Assembly: GCF_014646355.1 (NCBI RefSeq)
Contig: NZ_BMNH01000010.1
Coordinates: 153,888 to 217,887, forward strand
Length of the DNA: 64,000 nt
Direction of reading: 5' to 3'
DNA from: Nonomuraea cavernae
GTDB lineage: Bacteria > Actinomycetota > Actinomycetes > Streptosporangiales > Streptosporangiaceae
Shown here: positions 17,490-24,634 of the stretch, in pieces
Position numbering within the stretch: position 1 is the stretch's first letter
How the letters are laid out: each line of letters starts with the position of its first letter
Program-made: the position numbers and the translations under genes
The notes under the pieces: generated by a model
What the model was told of the DNA's origin: nothing
The model's input: only the letters and a program-made list of their open reading frames with translations
Database searches by the model: none

Positions 17490-18092
17490 ATGCTGCTGCG
17501 ACTGAGGGTGTCATTGCCGGACCGCCCCGGGGGGCTGGGTCAGGTCGCCAAAGCCCTCGGCACTCTGGGGGCCGACATCCTGCAGGTCACCGTCCTCGAA
17601 CGTGAGACCGGACGGGCCGTGGACGACTTCGTGGTCTCCTGGCCGGGCGCCGTGTCGGCGGAGGAGGTCCGCGACCGGATGTCCGCCGTCCCCGGCGTGC
17701 GGGTCGAGGGAGTCTGGCCGACCAGGGATGTGCCGGGCTCGGCGCCCGACTACGACCTGCTCATGCACGTGGCCACCGAGCCCTCTCGCGGCATCGCCAC
17801 GCTGGTGGACGCGTTGCCGGCGCTCTGCGGGGCGGAGTGGTCGCTGGCGGTCGCCGACGGCGCCGTGCTGCACGCCAGCCTGGCCGCCCCCGAGGTGTTC
17901 GAACTGTCCGAGCCGCCCCTGCGCGCGGCCACCCGCGCCTCGGAGGGCCTGCGGCTGATGCTGCTCCCGGTCGTCGCCCAGGGGCTGCACGTGGTCGTCG
18001 CCCGAGCCGCCGGGCCCGGCTTCCACCGCGCCGAACTCGAACGCGCCGCCCGCATCGTCGACGTCGTCACCACGCTGGCGTCCCGCACCTGA
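17490..18092 (+). CDS. ACT-domain-like regulatory protein
   Basis: 200 residues. The N-terminal 75 residues form an ACT domain: LLRLRVSLPDRPGGLGQVAK, the effector-turn consensus, then LGADILQVTVLERETGRAVDDFVVSW. The C-terminal part (about 90-200) shows a weaker ligand-domain-like pattern and no catalytic motif. ACT domains bind amino acids or similar small molecules. ATG 17490 has GAAAGGGGG upstream; the frame extends further 5' but without a better site. Genes of this type are widespread in actinomycetes; the partner is unknown. Confidence 0.75.
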   Translation: MLLRLRVSLPDRPGGLGQVAKALGTLGADILQVTVLERETGRAVDDFVVSWPGAVSAEEVRDRMSAVPGVRVEGVWPTRDVPGSAPDYDLLMHVATEPSRGIATLVDALPALCGAEWSLAVADGAVLHASLAAPEVFELSEPPLRAATRASEGLRLMLLPVVAQGLHVVVARAAGPGFHRAELERAARIVDVVTTLASRT

Positions 18093-18216
18093 TCCCTGCC
18101 TTACGGCCCGGCCAGGCCGGGCCCACCCGGGTCACCGCCGGCGGCCTGTCGGCGGGGGACGTTCGCGGTGGGATTGAAAGAATGTTCTGTTTTCTGGACC
18201 CTTGTACCCATCGGCA

Positions 18217-18246
18217 GACGTTGACCGTAAAACGTCAGACTAATAC
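18217..18246 (+). promoter_or_regulatory. Promoter/operator of the PrpD-acyl-CoA dehydrogenase unit
   Basis: TTGACC at 18221 and a -10-like TACCGT at 18244 are 17 bp apart. Overlapping them is an inverted repeat, GACGTT...AACGTC (18217-18236). Read on the minus strand this region gives AGTCTGACGTTTT, a 13-bp exact match to the AMP-ligase/FadR-type regulator promoter at 27586-27598. It is probably a shared regulator site. Confidence 0.6.
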
Positions 18247-18276
18247 CGTGGCGATCGAGGACCAGAGGAGCCGCCC

Positions 18277-18333
18277 GTGACCGCTCAGCAGCACCATCTC
18301 ACCCCGGCGGCGACGGGCCCGCTCGCCCCGTGA
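18277..18333 (+). CDS. Possible 18-residue leader peptide
   Basis: GTG at 18277 is preceded by a good ribosome site (CAGAGGAG) and by the candidate promoter just upstream, and encodes VTAQQHHLTPAATGPLAP before TGA. It ends 55 bp before the MmgE/PrpD start, which itself has a poor ribosome site. It could be a leader peptide, or the remnant of a longer N-terminus lost by frameshift. Too short to be sure. Confidence 0.25.
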   Translation: MTAQQHHLTPAATGPLAP

Positions 18334-18388
18334 AGGACACCCGTGGCCGGCGGTCCGCCCGCCCCGGCCCGGCGGCGGACGGCGTGCG

Positions 18389-19921
18389 ATGAACCCGGTC
18401 CGGAGCCTGGTGACCTGGGCGCTGGCGCTGACCCCGGACGAGGTGCCCGGCCCGGTCCGCGCGGCCGGGTTACGCCACCTGCTCGACGGGCTCGGGTGCG
18501 CCGCCGCCGTCCATGAGGAGGACCCCTGTCGGGCGGCGGCCGTGGCCGTGGCGCTCGACCTGGGCGGGACACCGGAGGCCGGCCTGCTCGGGACCGGGCG
18601 GCGGGTGTCCGCGCCGGCCGCCGCGCTCGCCAACGGCGCCCTGGTGCACGCGCTGGACCTCGACGACGTGCACGCCGGCGGCCCGGTCCGCGCGAGCGCG
18701 GCGGTGCTGCCCGTGGCGCTGGCCGTGGGGGAGGAGGTGCGTGCCCACGGGAGCGAGGTGCTCGTCGCGGCCCTCGCCGGATACGAGGCCGTCTGCCGCC
18801 TCGGCGCCGCCGTGCCGCCGGAGCTGGACGCCGCCTCCGCGTGCGGGCCGCTCGTCTCCGCGCTCGTCGCGTCCAGGCTGTACGGCCTGCGGGAGGAACA
18901 GGCGGTCGACGCGCTGGCCATCGCGGCCGGGCAGGCAGGCGGACGGCCGGCCTCCGCCGCGCGCCCGCATCCGGGACTGGCCGCCCAGGCCGGGATCCTC
19001 GCCGCCCGCCTCGCCCGCTCGGGAGCCACCGGCCCGAGCGCGGCGCTGGAAGGAGAGCGCGGTCTGTACGCCACGTTGTTCGGCCGGTCCGGCTCCCAGC
19101 CCGCCGAGGGCCTGGGCGAGCGCTGGGAGGTCACCCGGATCACGATCAGGCCCTATCCCGCCGACCGGCTCGTGCACGCCTCGCTCGACGCCGCCAGGCT
19201 GCTGCGCGCGGACACCGCCTGCCCGCCGCCCGGCCACTCCGTCCGGCCGGATCCCGCCGGGACGGCCAGGTCCTGGGTGCGCGCCCGGGAGGCCGGCGGC
19301 CAGGACGTGCTCCGCCCGGCCAGGTCCCGGCGGGGCCTGCCAGGCGCCGCGCTGGCCCGCCGGGGCGGTCGCGGAGGTGGCCAGGCCGGACCGGAGGGCG
19401 GGCCGGCCGCGTCGGGCGGTGCCCACGCCGGGCACGGGCGGGCGGGTGCCGGTGAGTTATGGGGCGGGCGTGACCTCCGGGAGGTCCGGGAGATCGTCGC
19501 CACGGTGCACCGGGACGGCGTGCCCGTCGTGTGCGGGCCGGAAGCCCATCGGCCCCGGACACCGTACGAGGCGATGCGCAGCCTGCCGTGGAGCGTCGCG
19601 GCGATGCTCCTCGACGGCGAGGTCACCGTGCGGACATACCGTGATGTCCACCGGGAAGAGGTCGCCGAGCTGGCCAGGCGCATCCGGTACGAGGTGATCG
19701 ACCCGCCGTGCGAGGCCGATGACCAGCCGGGACGGCTGCTCGTGAGATACGCCGACGGGACCGAGGCGGTGGCCGCCGTCGAACGCGGCTCGGGCGGCCC
19801 CGGCGACCCGGACATCGAGGACCTGGTCCGGCGCAAGGCGCTGGGCAACGGGCTGAGCCCCGCGGCCGTCGAGGCCGCGCTGGGGCTCGCGGAACAGGAC
19901 GTGCTGATCCTGCCGGCATGA
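18389..19921 (+). CDS. MmgE/PrpD-family protein with atypical insert
   Basis: 510 residues. The helical N-terminal domain has GLRHLLDGLGCAAA and ALANGALVHALDLDDVHAGG, the family core around the active-site His/Asp. ITIRPYPADRLVHASLDAA opens the second domain, and HRPRTPYEAMRSLPWSVAAM is the conserved late motif. The family includes 2-methylcitrate and cis-aconitate-type (de)hydratases. Between residues about 275 and 365 lies an Arg/Gly/Pro/Ala-rich segment with no family counterpart, where homologues have a short loop. The acyl-CoA dehydrogenase gene starts 15 bp downstream, so the two are co-transcribed. ATG 18389 is the first start giving the family N-terminus. Confidence 0.8.
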   Translation: MNPVRSLVTWALALTPDEVPGPVRAAGLRHLLDGLGCAAAVHEEDPCRAAAVAVALDLGGTPEAGLLGTGRRVSAPAAALANGALVHALDLDDVHAGGPVRASAAVLPVALAVGEEVRAHGSEVLVAALAGYEAVCRLGAAVPPELDAASACGPLVSALVASRLYGLREEQAVDALAIAAGQAGGRPASAARPHPGLAAQAGILAARLARSGATGPSAALEGERGLYATLFGRSGSQPAEGLGERWEVTRITIRPYPADRLVHASLDAARLLRADTACPPPGHSVRPDPAGTARSWVRAREAGGQDVLRPARSRRGLPGAALARRGGRGGGQAGPEGGPAASGGAHAGHGRAGAGELWGGRDLREVREIVATVHRDGVPVVCGPEAHRPRTPYEAMRSLPWSVAAMLLDGEVTVRTYRDVHREEVAELARRIRYEVIDPPCEADDQPGRLLVRYADGTEAVAAVERGSGGPGDPDIEDLVRRKALGNGLSPAAVEAALGLAEQDVLILPA

Positions 19922-19936
19922 GTCAAGGAGTGAGAG

Positions 19937-21100
19937 ATGGATTTCGAGCTGAACGACGAGCAGAAGGCCCTTCGCGAGACGTTGCGCGCGTTCGTGGACA
20001 AGGAGATCGTGCCCGTGGCCTCCGACTGGGAGCGTACGGGCAGGTACCCCACGGAGATCGTCGAGAAGATGAAGCAGATGGGGCTGTTCGGCCTGTCCGT
20101 GCCGGAGGAGTACGGCGGCATGGAGGCCGACATGGTGTCGTTCGCGCTGGTCTTCGAGGAGATCGCGCGCGGCTGGATGGGTGTGGCGGGCACGATCGGC
20201 TCGCACTCGCTGGCCTGCTCGATGATCGCCCGCCACGGCACCGAGGAGCAGAAGCGGCTCTACCTCAAGGACCTGGCCACCGGCGCGCGCCGTACCGGGA
20301 TCGCCCTCACCGAGCCCGGCGCGGGCACCGACCTGCAGGGCATCCAGACGCGTGCCGTACGCGACGGCGACCACTACGTCGTCACCGGCACCAAGACGTG
20401 GATCACCAACGCCCGCCACGCCGACCCGCTGCCCGTGCTGGTCAAGACCGCCGTGACCGAACCCGCGCACAAGGGCATGGCGGTGCTGCTCGTGGATCCC
20501 GCCTCCGAGGGGTTCAGCGTGAGCCGCGACCTGCCCAAGCTCGGCTACAAGGGCACCGAGACCTGCGAGGTCGTGCTCGACGGCGTGCGCGTGCCCGTCG
20601 AGGCGCTGCTCGGCGGCGTCGAGGGGCGCGGCATGCAGCAGGTGCTCGGCGGGCTGGAGATGGGCCGCATCAACATCGCCGCCCGCGCCGTGGGCGTCGC
20701 GCAGGCCGCCTACGACGCGGCGCTCGCCTACGCGCGCGAGCGCACCGCGTTCGGGCAGCCGATCGCCGAGTTCCAGGCCATCCAGCTGAAGCTGGCCGAT
20801 CTGGGCACCGAGATCCAGGCGGCCCGGCTGCTCACGTACTGGGCCGCGTCCCAGGCCGACGGCGGCAAGCGGGTCGACATGGAGGCGAGCATGGCCAAGT
20901 ACTTCGCCTCCGAGGTCGCGCTGAAGGCCACGCTGGAGGCGATGCGGATCCACGGCGGCTACGGCTACTCGCAGGAGTACGTGATCGAGCGGCTCTACCG
21001 CGACGCGCCCCTGATGGCGATCGGCGAGGGCACCAACGACGTGCAGCGCATGGTCATCGCCCGCGCGCTCGTGTCCGGCAAGGGCAAGGTCGGATGGTGA
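19937..21100 (+). CDS. Acyl-CoA dehydrogenase
   Basis: 387-residue FAD enzyme catalysing alpha,beta-dehydrogenation of an acyl-CoA. Visible motifs are GLFGLSVPEEYGG, the FAD-binding ALTEPGAGTDLQGIQTRA, TGTKTWITNARHAD, YARERTAFGQPIAEFQAIQ and the C-terminal IHGGYGYSQEYVIERLYRDA. The last contains the catalytic-Glu position (E in SQEY region, as in many branched and medium-chain members; assignment tentative). Ribosome site AAGGAG precedes ATG 19937. With the preceding MmgE/PrpD gene and the AMP-ligase 5 kb downstream it forms a putative CoA-ester catabolic route. Confidence 0.93.
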   Translation: MDFELNDEQKALRETLRAFVDKEIVPVASDWERTGRYPTEIVEKMKQMGLFGLSVPEEYGGMEADMVSFALVFEEIARGWMGVAGTIGSHSLACSMIARHGTEEQKRLYLKDLATGARRTGIALTEPGAGTDLQGIQTRAVRDGDHYVVTGTKTWITNARHADPLPVLVKTAVTEPAHKGMAVLLVDPASEGFSVSRDLPKLGYKGTETCEVVLDGVRVPVEALLGGVEGRGMQQVLGGLEMGRINIAARAVGVAQAAYDAALAYARERTAFGQPIAEFQAIQLKLADLGTEIQAARLLTYWAASQADGGKRVDMEASMAKYFASEVALKATLEAMRIHGGYGYSQEYVIERLYRDAPLMAIGEGTNDVQRMVIARALVSGKGKVGW

Positions 21101-21115
21101 CGCGGCCCGCGTGAC

Positions 21116-21134
21116 GCCCGGACGGCCGCCGGGC
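21116..21134. terminator. Weak hairpin between convergent genes
   Basis: GCCCGG (21116) pairs with CCGGGC (21129-21134) around a 7-nt loop between the acyl-CoA dehydrogenase and the convergent arsR-type gene. Short, so tentative. Confidence 0.3.
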
Positions 21135-21137
21135 TCG

Positions 21138-21494
21138 TCAGTCGTGCCGGGGCAGGTGGAAGACCTCATGGTCGGCGTGCGACAGCGCCTCGGCGATCAA
21201 CGCGCGCACGTGCGAGTCGCGGGCGCGGTAGAGCACCCGGCGGCCGTCCCTGCGGGTGGTCACCAGACCGGCCAGGCGCAGCTTGGCCAGGTGCTGCGAC
21301 ACCGAGGGCCTGGGCACGCCGACGGCCCGGGCGAGCGAGGTCACGTCCAGCTCGCCCGAGGACAGCAGCCACATCAGCCGGAGCCGCGTGGCGTCGCTGA
21401 GCATGCGGAACGCGTCGACGGCCGAGCTCACCTGAGCGGGAGTCGGTTGCTCCTGCACCAGATGCGCACCTGAGTCGTTGTCGCGTGCGTACAT
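21138..21494 (-). CDS. ArsR/SmtB-family metal-sensing repressor
   Basis: 118 residues. Winged helix: VDAFRMLSDATRLRLMWLLSSGELDVTSLARAVGVPRPSVSQHL is the DNA-reading part, followed by a wing, VTTRRDGRRVLYRA. The C-terminus carries DSHVRALIAEALSHADHEVFH, matching the alpha-5 type metal site (D..H ... H..(E/H)) of zinc/nickel/cobalt sensors such as SmtB, CzrA and NmtR. ATG 21494 is the only sensible start, and it lies inside an operator-like dyad. It is divergent from the cation exporter it probably represses. Confidence 0.9.
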   Translation of the reverse strand: MYARDNDSGAHLVQEQPTPAQVSSAVDAFRMLSDATRLRLMWLLSSGELDVTSLARAVGVPRPSVSQHLAKLRLAGLVTTRRDGRRVLYRARDSHVRALIAEALSHADHEVFHLPRHD

Positions 21495-21506
21495 GAATAC
21501 ATATAC
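21489..21506. promoter_or_regulatory. ArsR-type operator dyad
   Basis: GTACAT-GAATAC-ATATAC is an imperfect dyad (one mismatch per arm) covering the repressor start codon. It also holds TATACT (21502-21507), a likely -10 of the divergent exporter gene. Repressor binding here would block both promoters. Confidence 0.5.
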
Positions 21507-21544
21507 TCGCCCAAAGGAGACATCGTGCGCAAGTGAGGGACGGC

Positions 21545-22657
21545 ATGCCTGACCCCGAGTCCAGCCCCGCACCCGTACACCGCCCTGACCCTGAGCCCAG
21601 CCCTGAGCCCAGTGATGAGCACAGCCATGGGCACGGCGGCGGGCACGGACATGGGCACGGGCACGGCGGCAAGAGGGGATGGGTGGCCCGGGCCGGGCGG
21701 CTGATCGCGCCGCACGGTCACGACAGCCTGGACAAGACCGACGCGGCACTGGAGAGCAGTAGTCGCGGACTGCGCGTGCTGGCCGTCTCGTTCGCCGTGC
21801 TGATGGTGACGGCCGCCGTCCAGGCGGTGATCGTGGTCAGGTCGGGGTCGGTGGCGCTGCTGGGCGACACCCTGCACAACGTCGCCGACGCCCTCACCGC
21901 GGTGCCGCTGGCGATCGCGTTCTCCGTCGGGCGCCGCGCCGCCACCCGCCGCTTCACCTACGGCTACGGGCGGGCCGAGGACCTGGCCGGCATCGTCATC
22001 GTGCTGATCATCGCCGCCACGGCCGGGCTGGCGGGCTACGAGGCGGTCAACCGGCTGGTCGATCCGCGGGACATCTCGGCCGTGGGCTGGGTCGCCGCGG
22101 CGGGCGTGGTCGGCTTCCTGGGCAACGAGTGGGTGGCGCGCTACCGGATCAAGGTCGGGAGGGAGATCGGCTCGGCCGCGCTGGTCGCCGACGGGCTGCA
22201 CGCCAGGACCGACGGCTTCACCTCACTCGCGGTGCTGCTCGGCGCGGGCGGCTCGGCCCTGGGCTTCCCGCTGGCCGATCCGATCGTCGGGCTGCTCATC
22301 ACCGTCGCCATCTGCTTCGTGCTGCGCGACGCCGCCCGCGAGATCTACCACCGGCTGATGGACGCCGTCGACCCCGGCCTGGTCGACCAGGCCGAGGCCG
22401 TCCTACGCACGGTCGGCGGAGTCCGGCGGGTCGGCTCGGTCCGGCTGCGCTGGATCGGGCACGCGCTCCACGCGGAGGTGGAGATCCTCGTCGGCCACGA
22501 CCTCACCCTGCTCCAGGCGCACGCGCTGGCGGTGGAGGCCGAGCACCGCCTCATCCACGAGATGCCGCGCCTGCGCGCGGCCACGGTCCACACCGATCCG
22601 TACGACCCGTCGGGCGCCGACCATCACGCCCCTTTGAATAGTCATCGCATCACTTGA
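21545..22657 (+). CDS. Cation diffusion facilitator (zinc/metal exporter)
   Basis: 370 residues. A His-rich cytoplasmic head (HGHGGGHGHGHGHGG) is followed by six membrane helices. The metal-site motifs of the CDF family are LLGDTLHNVADAL in helix 2 and VADGLHARTDGFTS in helix 5. The C-terminal cytoplasmic ferredoxin-like domain begins after DAAREIYHRLMDAVDP. It exports Zn2+ or similar ions by proton antiport. ATG 21545 is preferred over GTG 21533 because GAGGGA sits just before it. Divergent from, and probably controlled by, the ArsR-type repressor. Confidence 0.92.
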   Translation: MPDPESSPAPVHRPDPEPSPEPSDEHSHGHGGGHGHGHGHGGKRGWVARAGRLIAPHGHDSLDKTDAALESSSRGLRVLAVSFAVLMVTAAVQAVIVVRSGSVALLGDTLHNVADALTAVPLAIAFSVGRRAATRRFTYGYGRAEDLAGIVIVLIIAATAGLAGYEAVNRLVDPRDISAVGWVAAAGVVGFLGNEWVARYRIKVGREIGSAALVADGLHARTDGFTSLAVLLGAGGSALGFPLADPIVGLLITVAICFVLRDAAREIYHRLMDAVDPGLVDQAEAVLRTVGGVRRVGSVRLRWIGHALHAEVEILVGHDLTLLQAHALAVEAEHRLIHEMPRLRAATVHTDPYDPSGADHHAPLNSHRIT

Positions 22658-22669
22658 ACCATTACGGGT

Positions 22670-23878
22670 ATGTTGGGCCGGGTGTCGATTGCCGCCACCG
22701 CACATCAGTCTCCCACCCCCCTCTCCACCACGAGGCTCGCCTGGCTCGACGCCCTACGTGGCATCGGCGCGATGGCCGTGGTGGCCGAGCATCTGATGCC
22801 GTGGTTACTGCCCTCGCTCCGGCCCTACTGGTTCAGCCTGGGAGCCTTCGGCATTCTGCTGTTCTTCCTGGTGAGCGGCTACATCATCCCGACCTCGCTG
22901 GAGCGGCACGGCGACGTGCGCAAGTTCTGGATCAGCCGGGCCTTCCGCCTCTACCCGCTCTACCTGGCGGTCATCGTGCTGGTGGTCGGGATGGCGTGGT
23001 GGGTGCCGGTGCGCGAGCAGGTCCAGCGCGACGGGTCGGCGGTCGCGGCGCACGCGACGATGCTGCTCGACGTGGTCAGCGTCGGCGGGCTCGCCGACAC
23101 GATGTGGACGCTCTCCTACGAGATGGTCTTCTACCTCCTCGTCACCGCGCTGTTCGTGACCGGGCAGCACATGCGCAGCGGGCTGCTGGCGATGCTGTTC
23201 GGCGCCGTCGCGGTCATCGCCGGGCTGGTGCTGTCCAGGGCCGTACTCGTGGGGGAGTGGCTCTCGTACGTCTCGGCCGCGGTGTTCGTCGCCGGGCTGG
23301 CCTGCGTGATCTCGGGCCGGTTCCGCACGGCGGGCGCGTACGCGCTGGGCCTGCTGGCCGTGACGCTGGTCGTGCTGGGCAGCCGGGTGCCGTGGCTGGG
23401 CGTCGCGGTGCTGGCCGCGATGTTCGCCGGCACCGCCATCCACCGCTGGGAGCGCGGCACCGGCCCGCTCTGGCCGGTGGCCGTCACCGCGGCGCTGATC
23501 GCGGTGGCGCCCGTCTGGGCACCCCAGGCAGGCTGGTGGTGGGTCCAGCCCGACGTGTGGATCACCACGATCGCGCTGGTCGCCGTCACGTTCGCGGGCG
23601 GGATGGCGATGCGGGGACGCAGGGTGCCGAGGGTGCTGACCTGGCTCGGGCTGATCAGCTACTCGCTCTACCTGGTGCACCATCCGCTGCTGAAGTTCTT
23701 CGGGCAGGTCACCGGCGACCTGCGTGAATCGCCGCTGCCCGTGCAGCTCTCCATGGCCGCGGTGGCCGTCACGTTGATCCTGCTGGCCAGCGCGCTGACC
23801 TATCGGTTCATCGAGAAACCGGCGCAGAACTGGGGCCGCCGCTTCACCAGGCCCCAGCCGGGCGCCACCCCCTCCTGA
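22670..23878 (+). CDS. Acyltransferase 3 family membrane protein
   Basis: 402 residues with about ten membrane helices. The family signature is near the N-terminus: LAWLDALRGIGAMAVVAEH, with the R...H pair typical of O-acyltransferases. FFLVSGYIIPTSLERHG and FWISRAFRLYPLYL follow, and the last helices include SYSLYLVHHPLLKFF. Such proteins transfer acetyl or other acyl groups to exported polysaccharides, peptidoglycan or small molecules. The start could be 22670 or the in-frame GTG at 22682. It stands alone; the substrate cannot be predicted. Confidence 0.87.
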   Translation: MLGRVSIAATAHQSPTPLSTTRLAWLDALRGIGAMAVVAEHLMPWLLPSLRPYWFSLGAFGILLFFLVSGYIIPTSLERHGDVRKFWISRAFRLYPLYLAVIVLVVGMAWWVPVREQVQRDGSAVAAHATMLLDVVSVGGLADTMWTLSYEMVFYLLVTALFVTGQHMRSGLLAMLFGAVAVIAGLVLSRAVLVGEWLSYVSAAVFVAGLACVISGRFRTAGAYALGLLAVTLVVLGSRVPWLGVAVLAAMFAGTAIHRWERGTGPLWPVAVTAALIAVAPVWAPQAGWWWVQPDVWITTIALVAVTFAGGMAMRGRRVPRVLTWLGLISYSLYLVHHPLLKFFGQVTGDLRESPLPVQLSMAAVAVTLILLASALTYRFIEKPAQNWGRRFTRPQPGATPS

Positions 23879-23888
23879 CCCCAGAACG

Positions 23889-24482
23889 TCAGCCCCTCGC
23901 CCCCACGCCAAGCTCACCGGCCCCGGAACGCACCGGCCCCGGCCGAGCCCACCGCATCGGGTCGAGGTCACGTTCGCCTGCCGCGTCGAGTGCGGCCAGG
24001 GCGTCGAGCGCGATCACTCCGTGCTGGTCCGAGGTGTCGGCGGACGCCAGCGCGGCCACCAGGCCCCGGTGCCGCAGCAGCGCCTCGCGCACGACCGGGT
24101 CGCGGGCGACAAGGAACGCGAGATGCCGTACGGCGTGCGCGGCCACGTGCGCCGCCTCGATCCGCTCCGGCGTGGGGGTGGCCGGGGCCGAGCCCCGGGC
24201 GATCTCCAGCCTGGCCAGCTCGACGGCGGGCAACCACGGCGCGGGGTCGGGACAGACGGCATAGGTCAGCACCAGCACGCCCTCGGGCAGGTGACGCCAG
24301 CTCGTGGAGTGCACGACGACGCCGGCTGCGCCCGGCGCGACCCCGCTGACGCGCCGCGCCGCCTCGTCGGGGCTCTCTCCAGGGCGAGGCACGGTGACGG
24401 CACGCCGATATGCCCATCGACCGTCGGTGCCCGCCCGTAGCATGAGCGTCTCAACCGAGACCGAGACCGAGACCGAGACCAT
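23889..24482 (-). CDS. Uncharacterised actinobacterial protein
   Basis: 197 residues from ATG 24482 (alternatives at 24533 and 24443). No recognised family. The clearest part is LMLRAGTDGRWAYRRAVTVPRPGESPDEAARRV, then an HSTSWRHLPEGVLVLTYAVCPDP segment and a helical region rich in Ala/His (AAHVAAHAVRHLAFLVARDP). The N-terminal residues VSVSVSVSVET are encoded by a hexanucleotide repeat, so this end may vary; starting at MLRAG (24443) would avoid the repeat. Probably a soluble cytoplasmic protein. Confidence 0.65.
   Translation of the reverse strand: MVSVSVSVSVETLMLRAGTDGRWAYRRAVTVPRPGESPDEAARRVSGVAPGAAGVVVHSTSWRHLPEGVLVLTYAVCPDPAPWLPAVELARLEIARGSAPATPTPERIEAAHVAAHAVRHLAFLVARDPVVREALLRHRGLVAALASADTSDQHGVIALDALAALDAAGERDLDPMRWARPGPVRSGAGELGVGARG
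24451..24480. repeat. CCGAGA hexanucleotide microsatellite
   Basis: The hexamer CCGAGA is repeated about four times in tandem at the N-terminus of the minus-strand gene (Val-Ser repeats). Slippage in steps of 6 keeps frame, so length variation would be tolerated. Confidence 0.7.
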
Positions 24483-24634
24483 GTGTCTTCCCGTCACCGT
24501 CACCAAGTTACTGCCATTCATGTGCAGGAGCATTTCTATCGCATATATGCCCAGGTCTCGCCGGCTCCCCCCTGGGCATGGCTGTAGTCGGTGCGTGCGA
24601 GAGATCGGTGGGTGCGAGAGAGAGGTGCGCAGCC

